From Coriobacteriaceae bacterium AF45-21 (GTDB lineage: Bacteria > Actinomycetota > Coriobacteriia > Coriobacteriales > Coriobacteriaceae): 55,750 nucleotides of DNA. This document shows, piece by piece, positions 44,845-53,141 of this stretch. The notes under the pieces were generated by a model. It saw only the letters and a list, made by a program, of their open reading frames with translations, was not told the DNA's origin and searched no databases. The DNA is taken from positions 1 to 55,750 of the forward strand of contig JAQCYU010000015.1 of NCBI GenBank assembly GCA_027682925.1, in the 5' to 3' direction. Position 1 is the stretch's first letter, and each line of letters opens with the position of its first letter. Both the position numbers and the translations under genes were made by a program.

Positions 44845-45639
44845 ATGTTTAAACTGATTGCATCCGATATGGACGGCACATTGCTTGACGAAAACGGCCA
44901 GGTGCCTCCCGAGACCTACGAACTGATTCTGGCGCTACACGAGCATGGCGTGCATTTCGCCGCATCGTCAGGTCGTCGCTACGATCGCCTGTGCGAGTTC
45001 TTTGCGCCCGTTCGCGACAAGATGGACTTTGTCGCAGCTAACGGTGCCCAGGTCTTCGCCGACGGCAAAATGGTAGACCGCGAGGTGTATTCGCACCTGG
45101 CGATTCGAAGGCTCGCCCAGGCCGTCGCGACGTTTCCCAATTTGCATCTTGCGCTCTTTGACCGAACCAAGTCCTTTTTGCTCGATGACGAGAGCAAGTT
45201 CGTGCGCGAGGTCGATAAGGACCTTCCCAATGCCGAACGCATTTGGGAGCTGCCCGATCCCAGCGTAAATATCATCAAGGCGAGTATCTTTTGCGATGAC
45301 GGTGCCGTTATGGACAGCGCCTACGTACTACAGCGCGAACTTGGTCAGCTCTTTACTTTTGCGCCTTCGGGCAACGCGTGGATCGATGCCATGCAGCCTG
45401 GTGTGTCGAAGGCCTCGGGTATCGCGCAGCTCGCGGAGCATTACGGCATTGGTCGCGACGAGGTCATGGCGTTTGGCGACTCGATGAACGACTACGAGAT
45501 CATTCGCTTTGTCGGCACGGGCTGCGCGATGGAAAACGCGCGCCCCGCGCTTAAGGCGGTGGCCGATCGCGTGGTGGGTTGTAACCGCGACCACGCCGTC
45601 CAGCAGGAGCTCCGTCGCGTGCTGGAGAGTCTCTCCTAA
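44845..45639 (+). CDS. Cof-type HAD-IIB phosphatase
   Basis: A 264-residue sugar-phosphate or nucleotide phosphatase of the HAD superfamily, class IIB. Motif I IASDMDGTLLDENG (nucleophile Asp), motif II AASSGRRYD, and motifs III/IV KASGIAQLAEHYG and VMAFGDSMNDYEII. The ATG follows AAGGGAGC. The gene is framed by an inverted repeat (44644-44672 and 45721-45748). Substrate unknown; Cof-type enzymes are promiscuous. Confidence 0.9.
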   Translation: MFKLIASDMDGTLLDENGQVPPETYELILALHEHGVHFAASSGRRYDRLCEFFAPVRDKMDFVAANGAQVFADGKMVDREVYSHLAIRRLAQAVATFPNLHLALFDRTKSFLLDDESKFVREVDKDLPNAERIWELPDPSVNIIKASIFCDDGAVMDSAYVLQRELGQLFTFAPSGNAWIDAMQPGVSKASGIAQLAEHYGIGRDEVMAFGDSMNDYEIIRFVGTGCAMENARPALKAVADRVVGCNRDHAVQQELRRVLESLS

Positions 45640-45720
45640 TCCGGCAGATGGGGACGTTCCTTTTCTGCCGACAGTGGGGGACGGTCCTTGCAGCTTTTTG
45701 CGAAGAGTGTCCCCAGTGAC

Positions 45721-45748
45721 TAGTCGTTTAAGAACGTCCCCAATGACT
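45721..45748. repeat. Inverted repeat arm flanking HAD gene (pair at 44644-44672)
   Basis: Reverse complement of 44644-44671 with a single mismatch. It lies after the plus-strand HAD gene and before the 3' end of the minus-strand HAD gene. Confidence 0.7.
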
Positions 45749-45757
45749 GACCAATGA

Positions 45758-46600
45758 CTAGGCGAGGGCGGCCATGATGGTGCGGGCGACGCCGTCGTGG
45801 TCGTTGTCGTATTCGGTGATGGCGTCGGCGGCCTCGCGATCTTCGGGCTCGGCGTTGATCATGGCCATGCCGTGGCCCGCTGCCTGCAGCATGGGGATGT
45901 CGTTGATGTTGTCGCCGAACGCCCAGGCGTTGGCGAGGCGCTCGCCCAGGTGCTCACACAGCCACGTGAGGGCCGTTCCCTTGGTGGCGCCTTCGCCCAT
46001 AACCTCGATATTCATGGCGTACGAACGCGTGACCTCAATGCCTCCGAGCGTGTCGAGCGCCGCCGCGATGGCGTCGCGATCGGCCGGGTCGTGCCAGTAC
46101 ATGGCGATGCGTTCGAGCGTCTCGACCCCGTCGATCTTACTGTCGATATCCATGTCGATCGGTGTTCGTGTGCGCTTGAGCGAAGCCGCGATGTGGGGGT
46201 CGCCGCCACAGAACTCATCCAGACGCGTGTAGAGCGAGCGGGGGAGGAAGCACTGCCCATCCGCGAAGATATCGAAGGTCACATCGTGGCCGGCGGCAAT
46301 GCGATGGATGCGGTGGGCAATGCCACGGTCGAGCGGACGGCTCAAGATGCACGTGGCGCGCGAGGCATCGGTGGGCGTATCCTCGTCGAGCTGCCAGACG
46401 CTGGCGCCGTTGGCACAGACCGCGTAGTGCACGGCGGGATGGGCGAGAATGGGCTCAAAGATGCCCGACAGTGGACGTCCCGTGCAGGGAACAAACTCGA
46501 TGCCACGACGTGCGAGCTCGTCGAGCATCGCCCAGGTGGCATCGCTCATTTGCTTATCGCTCGTCAGCAGCGTCCCATCCATATCGGAAAACACAATCAT
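45758..46600 (-). CDS. HAD-family hydrolase (Cof-type)
   Basis: A 280-residue HAD-IIB phosphatase, convergent with the related gene at 44845. Motif I MIVFSDMDGTLLTSD, motif II FVPCTGRP, and C-terminal ATKGTALTWLCEHLG plus AWAFGDNINDIPML. The cap domain is between about 85 and 200. Start ATG 46600 (GAAAGGGCTG upstream on the minus strand). Paralogue of the neighbouring HAD protein but clearly diverged. Substrate unknown. Confidence 0.9.
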   Translation of the reverse strand: MIVFSDMDGTLLTSDKQMSDATWAMLDELARRGIEFVPCTGRPLSGIFEPILAHPAVHYAVCANGASVWQLDEDTPTDASRATCILSRPLDRGIAHRIHRIAAGHDVTFDIFADGQCFLPRSLYTRLDEFCGGDPHIAASLKRTRTPIDMDIDSKIDGVETLERIAMYWHDPADRDAIAAALDTLGGIEVTRSYAMNIEVMGEGATKGTALTWLCEHLGERLANAWAFGDNINDIPMLQAAGHGMAMINAEPEDREAADAITEYDNDHDGVARTIMAALA

Positions 46601-46625
46601 TTGATGCAGCCCTTTCTACTGGCAT

Positions 46626-46662
46626 AAAAAGCGTGGCCGAGGGCTTGGGTCCCTGGCCACGC
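46626..46662 (-). terminator. Terminator of the citrate synthase gene
   Basis: GCGTGGCC / GGCCACGC arms (46631-46638, 46655-46662) with a partly pairing loop. On the minus strand the stem is followed by TTTTT (46630-46626). Confidence 0.85.
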
Positions 46663-46686
46663 TCGAGTTCTATAACGGTCCGCGTC

Positions 46687-48105
46687 CTAGCGGTCGGCGA
46701 GCGGCTTGTACTCCAGCGGCTCGATCACCGGACGATAGGCCGGGCGAATAATACGGTGCGCGCAGAAGAGCTCTTCCATGCGGTGTGCCGACCAGCCGGC
46801 CATGCGGGCGACGGCGAATAGCGGCGTAAAGAGCGTTTCGGGCACGCCGAGCATCTTGTAGATAAAGCCCGTGTACAGGTCGATGTTGGCGCAGATGGGC
46901 TTGGTCATGCCGTGGTCGCGCATGACCTGGGGTGCCAGGCGCTCAATGCGCTCGATGAGCGCGAATTCATCGCCCAGGTCCTTCTTGGCGGCAAGTGTGC
47001 GCGCGTAACGGCGGCACACCTCGGCGCGCGGGTCGCTCAGCGTGTAGACGGCGTGGCCCATGCCGTAGATGAGACCCGTGCCGTCGAAGGCCCGCTTGTC
47101 GAGGATCTTGCCCAGGTAGGCTGCGACCTCGTCCTCGTCCTCCCAGTTGGAGACATGCGCGCGGACGTCCTCGTGCATGGACACGACCTTGGCGTTGGCA
47201 CCGCCGTGGCGCGGGCCCTTGAGCGAGCCGATAGCCGCGGCATAAGCGGAATACGGGTCGGTGGCCGAGGAGGACAGCACGCGGCAAGCGAAGGTGGAGT
47301 TGTTGCCGCCGCCGTGCTCTGCATGCAGCATGAGCATCACGTCGAGCAGCATGGCTTCGTCGCGGGTGAACGCCATGCCACCGCGCAAGACCTGTAGGAT
47401 GGTCTCGGCGGTGGAGAGACCGGGCGTGGGGTGTGGCACGTGAACCTCGGAGCCGCGAAGCTTGGCGACCGAGGCCATGTGTGCGAAGGCGGCGATGCGG
47501 GGGAGACGGGCGAGCATGGAGATGGCGACGTCGATTTCGTGCTCGGGTGTAATGGCGTCGGGCTCGGCGTCGAAGGCGTAGAGCAGCAGCACGGCGCGCT
47601 GAAGCACATTCATGATGCTCGACGACACCGTGGTCATGGGGAACTCGCGGACGTATTCGTCGCTCAGGTGCCTAAAAGCACCCAGACGTTCGCAAAAACC
47701 GTCAAGCTCTTCCTTGGTGGGCAGAGAGCCCGTAATGAGCAGATAAGCGACCTCTTCGTAGCCGTAGCGATTCTCGGCCTGGGCGTTGTTGACCAGATCC
47801 TCGATGCTGTAGCCACGAAGCGTGAGTTTGCCCTGATCGGGCACGACCTTACCGTCGACCTTGTTGTAGCCATGCACATCCGAGATGCGAGTGAGGCCCG
47901 CGACCACGCCCGAACCGTCTGCATTGCGCAGGCCGCGCTTGACATTGTGCTCGACAAACAGGTCCTCGTCATAAGGGTCGGTCGGCAGGCCGTGGTAGAG
48001 GTTTTCGCTTTCGGGCGAAATCTGACGGCTCGCCTCGTAATCCAGAACCAGGCGGCTCAAGTGGTCATCGAAGCGGTAATAGATTTTCTTGGCGTCGTAG
48101 GCCAT
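46687..48105 (-). CDS. gltA: Citrate synthase
   Basis: Condenses acetyl-CoA and oxaloacetate to citrate; 472 residues. The family signature includes LHAEHGGGNNSTFACRVLSS (catalytic His), GPRHGGANAKV, GMGHAVYTLSDPRA (second His region), and the C-terminal Asp/Arg area NIDLYTGFIYKMLGVPETLF. The protein has a longer N-terminus than short bacterial forms. It probably supplies 2-oxoglutarate for glutamate synthesis in an anaerobe with an incomplete cycle. No other TCA genes are adjacent. Intact. Confidence 0.95.
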   Translation of the reverse strand: MAYDAKKIYYRFDDHLSRLVLDYEASRQISPESENLYHGLPTDPYDEDLFVEHNVKRGLRNADGSGVVAGLTRISDVHGYNKVDGKVVPDQGKLTLRGYSIEDLVNNAQAENRYGYEEVAYLLITGSLPTKEELDGFCERLGAFRHLSDEYVREFPMTTVSSSIMNVLQRAVLLLYAFDAEPDAITPEHEIDVAISMLARLPRIAAFAHMASVAKLRGSEVHVPHPTPGLSTAETILQVLRGGMAFTRDEAMLLDVMLMLHAEHGGGNNSTFACRVLSSSATDPYSAYAAAIGSLKGPRHGGANAKVVSMHEDVRAHVSNWEDEDEVAAYLGKILDKRAFDGTGLIYGMGHAVYTLSDPRAEVCRRYARTLAAKKDLGDEFALIERIERLAPQVMRDHGMTKPICANIDLYTGFIYKMLGVPETLFTPLFAVARMAGWSAHRMEELFCAHRIIRPAYRPVIEPLEYKPLADR

Positions 48106-48182
48106 GCGCGCTCCTCTCCGGGCCGCATCGGGGTGACTTGCATGGGCATGCGCGCGTCAGGCTATCCCCAGCGGCTTGCTCG

Positions 48183-48470
48183 CTACAGGCGGTACATAAA
48201 GTTGAAGACGTCCTCGCGCTGGATGGACACGTTGACGCCCGAAAGCTCGCCGGCCTCGGCCAGCGCCTTCTGCAGCTCGGCGAAGTCGAGCTTGGACTCG
48301 GCGGTATCGGCCAGCATGGTCATGGTGAAGATGTCCTCGATAATGGACTGCGTGATGTCGCGGATGTCGACGTTGGCCTCGCCTAGGACACGGGTGACGC
48401 CGGCGACGATGCCGGGGCGGTTCTTGCCAAGGACGGTGATGACGATACGGGAGGACGAGATCTCGGCCAT
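48183..48470 (-). CDS. ACT-domain protein (UPF0237 type)
   Basis: A 95-residue single ACT domain, expected to bind an amino acid: SSRIVITVLGKNRPGIVAGV, then VDIRDITQSIIEDIFTMTML. Usually this family is paired with a DUF711/UPF0210 gene directly downstream; here citrate synthase follows instead and no DUF711 gene is seen. ATG 48470 with AAAGGGTTTCCC-like upstream sequence. Function unknown beyond likely ligand binding. Confidence 0.88.
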   Translation of the reverse strand: MAEISSSRIVITVLGKNRPGIVAGVTRVLGEANVDIRDITQSIIEDIFTMTMLADTAESKLDFAELQKALAEAGELSGVNVSIQREDVFNFMYRL

Positions 48471-48866
48471 GGGAAACCCTTTCGCGTGATTGCGGCGCGC
48501 GCGGGGCGCTCCGCTACGGTACAGTGTTCATCATTGTACCTGTCTGGCGCAAAAAAGGCGCGCTCGCTGCGGCGTTACATGCCTGCAACATGAGCGTAAG
48601 GGGGAAGGCCGCACGGGGAAGAGCCGTCTGGCGCGTGTCCGGCTCGTGTTGGGTTGATTTCCGATCTCAGCCGAACACATTGAGCGGACAGGCCGTTCCC
48701 GCAGTCAGCCGAACGCCTCCGACGGCTGATTCCGAACTGGAAGCGGAGGGCATCCCCGCCCTTCGGTAGGGGATACCGCTCCGCGGCGCATGCCGCGGGC
48801 GGCGCCCCTATCGGACCACCGTGACCTCAGTTGGGATGGGCCCAGCACTGCCGCGTACTCGGTGAG
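48471..48866. other. Gene-free stretch between the ACT gene and integrase remnant
   Basis: No convincing gene. One perfect 7-bp hairpin, CCGCGGC / GCCGCGG with loop GCAT, lies at 48781-48798. As the DNA next to an integrase, this is where an attachment site would be expected, but I see no tRNA gene or clear direct repeat. Confidence 0.5.
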
Positions 48867-49592
48867 CTAGAGCCAACTGTTCGTCTTCACGTCGCGTATG
48901 GCGATATTTCGGTCGTCCGGCTCGGTGATGCCGTAGCCGAACGCCTGGAGCGTCTCGATGGACTCCTGGATCCTCTGTTGGAACATGGGACCCGGATCGA
49001 CCCTCGGCCCGAGGTGCCCGCGCCAAAGGCACGGCGTGGCGCGCAGCATGTTATGGATTTTGGAGATGGGCTCGATGTCGGCGTAGACGTTGAGCGTCGC
49101 CATGGCGTCCTTGTGGCCGAGGATCGATTGGAGCGCCTTGATATCGCCGCCTTGGCGGATCCACTGCGTTGCGAACGTGTGGCGAAGGCCGTGGAACGTG
49201 ATCAGCTCGTCGTTGGTGCCCATGAGGCCGTTGGTCTCCGAGAACGTCTTGAACGCCCTGCGGATATAGCTTGTCGTCGCGAAGGTCGCGCCCGGCTCCG
49301 ACAGGATGTAGCAGTCCCCGATCTCGACCGCCCCGGTAAGGCCGCGCAAGCGCAGCTTTCCGCAGTCGATCTCGTGGGTCTCCTTCAGGAAGGGGAGTAG
49401 GCCGACCGGGTCGATGGGGATACCCCTGGCGTCATGGGTCTTGGTGTCCTTGATGAACGAACCCATTCCCTTCGCGTACGCCACCGAGTGTCTGATCGAG
49501 ATCAGGCCCGTCTCGAAATCCACATCGCACCACCGAAGGCCGCAGACCTCGCCGATTCGCATCCCCATGTGCAGGGCGAGTACGACCGCCCT
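48867..49592 (-). pseudogene. Tyrosine recombinase (integrase), N-terminally truncated
   Basis: The catalytic half of a phage- or transposon-type integrase, about 240 residues. The catalytic set is complete: Arg in MGMRIGEVCGLRW, HGLRHTFATQ (HxxR), SILGHKD, and the Tyr in TLNVYADIE. The N-terminal SAM-like DNA-binding domain is missing. Reading upstream in frame gives RAVVLALH and then, at 49593-49595, the TAG stop of the XRE gene, which is in the same reading frame. So the recombinase appears cut by a deletion that joined it to the XRE gene. Probably not translated on its own, except from the ATG at 49568. It marks the edge of an integrated element. Confidence 0.8.
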
Positions 49593-49844
49593 CTAATCCT
49601 CGGCGGACCAATCGAATCCGAACTCCTTTCGGGCATCCTCTTCGCTCATGACTTCGAGAAGGTCTCCGGGTTGGCAACGAAGGGCGAGGCATAGCTGCTC
49701 GAGTGTGTTGAAGCGAATGCCGCGAATATGCCCTTTTTTAATACGGGACAGGTTCACGGGCGTGGTTCCAATCCTTTCGGCAAGTTCGTTCGAGGAAATC
49801 TTTCGCTCGGCCATGATCTTGTCGAGGCGAACAATTACGGGCAT
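49593..49844 (-). CDS. Cro/CI-type (XRE) helix-turn-helix regulator, YozG-like
   Basis: An 83-residue single-domain repressor. The HTH is NELAERIGTTPVNLSRI (about 18-34), with the Cro/CI C-terminal helix LEQLCLALRCQPGDLLEV. It lies nine bases after the DUF2975-type membrane protein gene on the same strand, a pairing that is very common (YoaS/YozG type), in which the regulator controls its own operon. Its TAG stop is immediately followed, in frame, by the truncated integrase. Confidence 0.9.
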   Translation of the reverse strand: MPVIVRLDKIMAERKISSNELAERIGTTPVNLSRIKKGHIRGIRFNTLEQLCLALRCQPGDLLEVMSEEDARKEFGFDWSAED

Positions 49845-49853
49845 GGCGTTTCC

Positions 49854-50366
49854 TTACGCAATCTCGTCGGAGTCGAGGTACAGCTCTCGGGCGTACAAGA
49901 AGAGCTGGGAAAGCATGAACAGGACGATGCCGAGAACCAGAGAGGTCCAATCGAATGATGAAGCGATCTCTTGGGCGCCGACGGCCCCCTCGCCGCCAAA
50001 CATCGAAACGGAGGTTTTGAGTGAGCCGGCGTAGAGGCTGGTGGCAGCTTGAACAACGAAGAGAATGCCGAGCACCTTCAAGCATGTCGCAGACCCTTTC
50101 TTGAAGGGGTCTCCGCTCTTGATCGTCCACACGAGAACGGCGCTGAGGATGGTCGTAGCGATACCGATGACGGCAGGGACCAATGTCGAGATCGCAAGGG
50201 CTGGATACGCGGGGGAGTCTGCAATTACAGGGTTGTCGAGCACTTCGATTGCTGGCTTTAAGGAGAACGCCACTTGTGCGATGGCGGTGGCGCAAAGGGT
50301 CGCAGAGGCTATCGCACATGCGATGCGGAAGGAATGAAGCCGGGGAGTGCGATTGTCGGAACTCAT
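49854..50366 (-). CDS. DUF2975-like membrane protein
   Basis: A 170-residue membrane protein with about four hydrophobic segments: IACAIASATLCATAIAQVAF, AISTLVPAVIGIATTILSAV, ILFVVQAATSLYAGS and LVLGIVLFMLSQLFLYAREL. Layout and pairing with an XRE gene match DUF2975 proteins, whose function is unknown. Start ATG 50366; GGAGG lies upstream. It is divergent from the secreted peptide and ABC genes, sharing a 120-bp control region. Confidence 0.75.
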   Translation of the reverse strand: MSSDNRTPRLHSFRIACAIASATLCATAIAQVAFSLKPAIEVLDNPVIADSPAYPALAISTLVPAVIGIATTILSAVLVWTIKSGDPFKKGSATCLKVLGILFVVQAATSLYAGSLKTSVSMFGGEGAVGAQEIASSFDWTSLVLGIVLFMLSQLFLYARELYLDSDEIA

Positions 50367-50403
50367 AATAACCTCCGAAGAATTTAAAAAACTCAGGTTA
50401 CTT

Positions 50404-50428
50404 TTTAACAGTTTATGTTAAATTGACT
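50404..50428. promoter_or_regulatory. Palindromic operator and -35-like box in divergent region
   Basis: TTTAAC (50404-50409), 7-base spacer and GTTAAA (50417-50422) form a palindrome, touching TTGACT (50423-50428), a good -35 hexamer for the plus strand. The matching -10 is weak. It sits between the XRE/DUF2975 pair and the peptide gene, so it is a candidate site for the XRE protein. Confidence 0.45.
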
Positions 50429-50486
50429 TTGCCTGCAAGTAATCACAGCATGCTGCAACCGAAACCCCTCTAGATTGGAGAGGATT

Positions 50487-50852
50487 ATGTTCAGTACTGT
50501 TAAGTCGTGTAAGCTCTTGGTTTTCCTCGGCCTCGCTCTTTGTCTGTTGCTGCCGGGGGCCCCCGCTTTTGCGGATACCCCGATGCCTCCTTCCCAGGAG
50601 AGCAGCCAGTGTGCCCTCGTTGAGCCCCTCGGGTATACGGACGACGTCGTCGATACCTACTGGAGCTACAGCTGTCCTCGCGGCGTAAGCGGGCACAGCA
50701 TCTCGATGTTCAACATCTCTTACAAGACGATCTCCTACCGAAATGGCTATCGCCGATCCGCGCATCATAGGGAATCCCGCCTCGCTGCAATGTGCTCCTG
50801 TGGTGTTCTTGGCACAACTGATAAATGGCAATTTGTCTATAGCACCTACTAG
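50487..50852 (+). CDS. Secreted small Cys-containing protein, lactococcin 972-like candidate
   Basis: A 121-residue precursor. The start ATG 50487 follows TGGAGAGG. The signal peptide is SCKLLVFLGLALCLLLPGAP, with likely cleavage after AFA (about residue 30), leaving a mature chain of about 90 residues. The mature part has four cysteines (CALV, SCPRG, MCSCG), an aromatic-rich C-terminus (DKWQFVYSTY) and a central YRNGYRRSAHHRES. The pattern loosely resembles lactococcin 972-type bacteriocins, which are also encoded next to a large membrane protein and an ABC ATPase. It is 66 bp before the permease. Bacteriocin, signal peptide or envelope protein are all possible; the match is by pattern only. 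Confidence 0.55.
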   Translation: MFSTVKSCKLLVFLGLALCLLLPGAPAFADTPMPPSQESSQCALVEPLGYTDDVVDTYWSYSCPRGVSGHSISMFNISYKTISYRNGYRRSAHHRESRLAAMCSCGVLGTTDKWQFVYSTY

Positions 50853-50918
50853 ATGCGAGGAAGGGCCGAGCATTTTGTTCGGCCCCTCTGTTCCGACTGG
50901 ATGAGGTTAAGGTTGGCG

Positions 50919-53141
50919 ATGAATATGCTCAAAATCTCGAAGGCGATCTTTAGGTCGCTTCTCTCCTCCAGGTCGCTCTGTGTTGTCGTTGTTGCGTTGA
51001 TGGTTCTTTGTGCTCTGCCCGTCTTCAGGAGCGCGGCTGGCATCGACGGACGGGTCGAATACCTCGAGTCGGGAATAACCCGTGTTGAGCAGGAATTGTC
51101 AGCATCCTATGCGGATGCGCTTGTGAATGCGGGGGAGGACGGTGTCTATACCTCTTCATCAAGCATGCCCGCGCTTCTGTACCCTCTTGCCGCGGGACGT
51201 CTTATCTTGGCACCGCTCTCTCCCCTACTTCCGTTTCTGCAGATATCGGATGGAGAGTACACCTATTATGACGGATCGAAGGAGTACTTGCTATGGGTCG
51301 CAACGGCCGTTGCCGTCTCGTTCCTTGCCGCGCGTCTTAACAAACGTGAAAAGCTCATCATCCAGGCACCGATGGGCGAGCTGGGTAGACTTGTTGCATC
51401 GAGCGTATGGGCGAGTGTTTTTGCAATGCTTGCCGTCCTCGCCATCAATCTTCCAGGGATAATCGCCGCGCTTGTGAAGAATGGCCCGGGCTCGCCGTTC
51501 TATCCGATAGGCTACATTCAATATGCGACTCCGGTTATCAAACCGGCTTGGCTGGTGTTCGCGCAGACGGCCATCTTGCAATTCTTGGTGGCAGCGTTCA
51601 TCTCGCTTGTCGTTCACCTTGCCGTGAAGATTGCCAATAACCCTACGCTTGGAATCGTGTTCGTATGTGCCCTGATGGGGGTGACGATGGTTCCCGGGTA
51701 TTACGGAAGATCCATCGCTTTACGTGAGTTCGCCCTGTTGAATTCCCTTACGTATGCGAACACTGAGTTGACCGTCGGCGCCTATAGCCCGTACCCGACA
51801 ACGCAGATAGTGAATCTGCCTGGACTTTGCTTCGAGCGTGGCGCGATTGCCCTCGTATGCGCAATCGGGATCGAGGTGCTGGCAATTAGCCTGCTTTGCG
51901 TTGCTGGAAAGAGCGGCTGCGCGTGCCCGATATCCCCGATTTGTCTTGAGAGAGGTTCCTTCACTGCATCGAGAACGGCAACTCGTTCGAGCGCTTGTGC
52001 CTCCGCCGTTGCATACGTAAGAACGATGGGGAAACTGCTCCTGCGTTCTCCTACCCTCGCCGTATGCGCGATTGCAATGTCGACGACGATGCTGGCCCCG
52101 GCTCTGGTCGAGATGTTTCCTGACGCTGATAACGTTTCCGCTGTTCGGTATAGGGATGGGGAGCTCCGTTCAATAGATCGGTATCTAGAGCAGAACGCTG
52201 CGAATATGGACGTCGAGGGCAAAGCGGCCCTGGAAGACATGCGGGATGCTCTTTCGGGTTTCGTGTACGCGCCTATGCCTGCGGAGGGGTTTCGAAGCCT
52301 TGCGACGTACGAGCGCGCTCGAGGTGAGCTGGGCGCGGCAGATGCGACTCTCCTGCAATCGATTGGAATCGAGCCGGAGACTCCTTCTCGTGCGGAGGCG
52401 CGCGCCCTTCTGCTTGAGTCGATCGCGAGCTTGCCGGACCCCAAGGTTTACGAGTTAAGTACGAAGATGCCCCCATTAATCCTCCTTTCGTATCTCCAGG
52501 CAGCGCTTCTCTCCTTATTTTTGCTGTTGCCCGTGGTTGTCACATCGCTCGCGTGCACCCACCTGCAGTGTCGTTCCCTTCTGGTTCTCCAGATCCCCGC
52601 AACAGCGCATGTGCGTTTTCTGACGGCTGTTGCGCTGGCTCTCCTGCTTGGCTTGGTGCTGCTTTTGGTGTCGATGGTTCCCGCTGTCGTTGTGTCCGTG
52701 ATTAAGAACGGTGCGGGTGGATCGGAGTATCCCGTCGCTCTCATTCGGGCGGGAGCTTCGACAACGTCCATGGTGGGGGAGGCGGTGTTGTGCAGTATTC
52801 CGTTGCTGGTCATGGCATACGGCGTGATTTCCGTCGTCGCTGCGTTGACAGCAGCGATTAGCCGCAACCCCGTTGTCACCGGAATGGTTTGCGCGGTTCT
52901 CTTGGTGTTGGGTTCGTTGAGCGCTCATGTTGAAAGCGTGGGCATGGGCGTCGCGCTGCTGGCTCCATTCGCCTCGTTTGATCCCGCTTCCCAGGTGGGG
53001 ACGATTGGGTTCCTTGGGCGAGGGACGAACGCGATGCCTTTTGGAGAGGTCGTCGGCGCATCGGGCGCTCTGCTGGTGGTCTTGGGCGCCGTATCTCCGT
53101 TGATGGTGCGCCTGAGTGTTCCAAAGATCGAAAGGGGATGA
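50919..53141 (+). CDS. Large ABC permease with two repeated membrane halves
   Basis: A membrane protein of about 740 residues started at ATG 50919 (GGTTAAGGTTGG upstream); ATG 50925 and the longer frame from 50853 are alternatives. It is an internal duplication. Each half begins with an N-terminal membrane helix (SLCVVVVALMVLCALPVF; LAVCAIAMSTTMLAPALV), an extracytoplasmic loop, and then about five helices. Each half also has a shared motif: VKNGPGSPFYPIGYI near residue 185 and IKNGAGGSEYPVALI near 595. It thus looks like a whole two-domain ABC-2-type permease in one chain. It resembles the large bacteriocin-associated membrane proteins of lactococcin 972 loci. The stop overlaps the ATPase start (ATGA). 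Substrate unknown; peptide export or immunity is inferred. Confidence 0.7.
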   Translation: MNMLKISKAIFRSLLSSRSLCVVVVALMVLCALPVFRSAAGIDGRVEYLESGITRVEQELSASYADALVNAGEDGVYTSSSSMPALLYPLAAGRLILAPLSPLLPFLQISDGEYTYYDGSKEYLLWVATAVAVSFLAARLNKREKLIIQAPMGELGRLVASSVWASVFAMLAVLAINLPGIIAALVKNGPGSPFYPIGYIQYATPVIKPAWLVFAQTAILQFLVAAFISLVVHLAVKIANNPTLGIVFVCALMGVTMVPGYYGRSIALREFALLNSLTYANTELTVGAYSPYPTTQIVNLPGLCFERGAIALVCAIGIEVLAISLLCVAGKSGCACPISPICLERGSFTASRTATRSSACASAVAYVRTMGKLLLRSPTLAVCAIAMSTTMLAPALVEMFPDADNVSAVRYRDGELRSIDRYLEQNAANMDVEGKAALEDMRDALSGFVYAPMPAEGFRSLATYERARGELGAADATLLQSIGIEPETPSRAEARALLLESIASLPDPKVYELSTKMPPLILLSYLQAALLSLFLLLPVVVTSLACTHLQCRSLLVLQIPATAHVRFLTAVALALLLGLVLLLVSMVPAVVVSVIKNGAGGSEYPVALIRAGASTTSMVGEAVLCSIPLLVMAYGVISVVAALTAAISRNPVVTGMVCAVLLVLGSLSAHVESVGMGVALLAPFASFDPASQVGTIGFLGRGTNAMPFGEVVGASGALLVVLGAVSPLMVRLSVPKIERG

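Noticed and set aside
48471..48866. tRNA gene as integrase attachment site
   Set aside because: Looked for T-loop and acceptor-stem patterns beside the integrase and found none.
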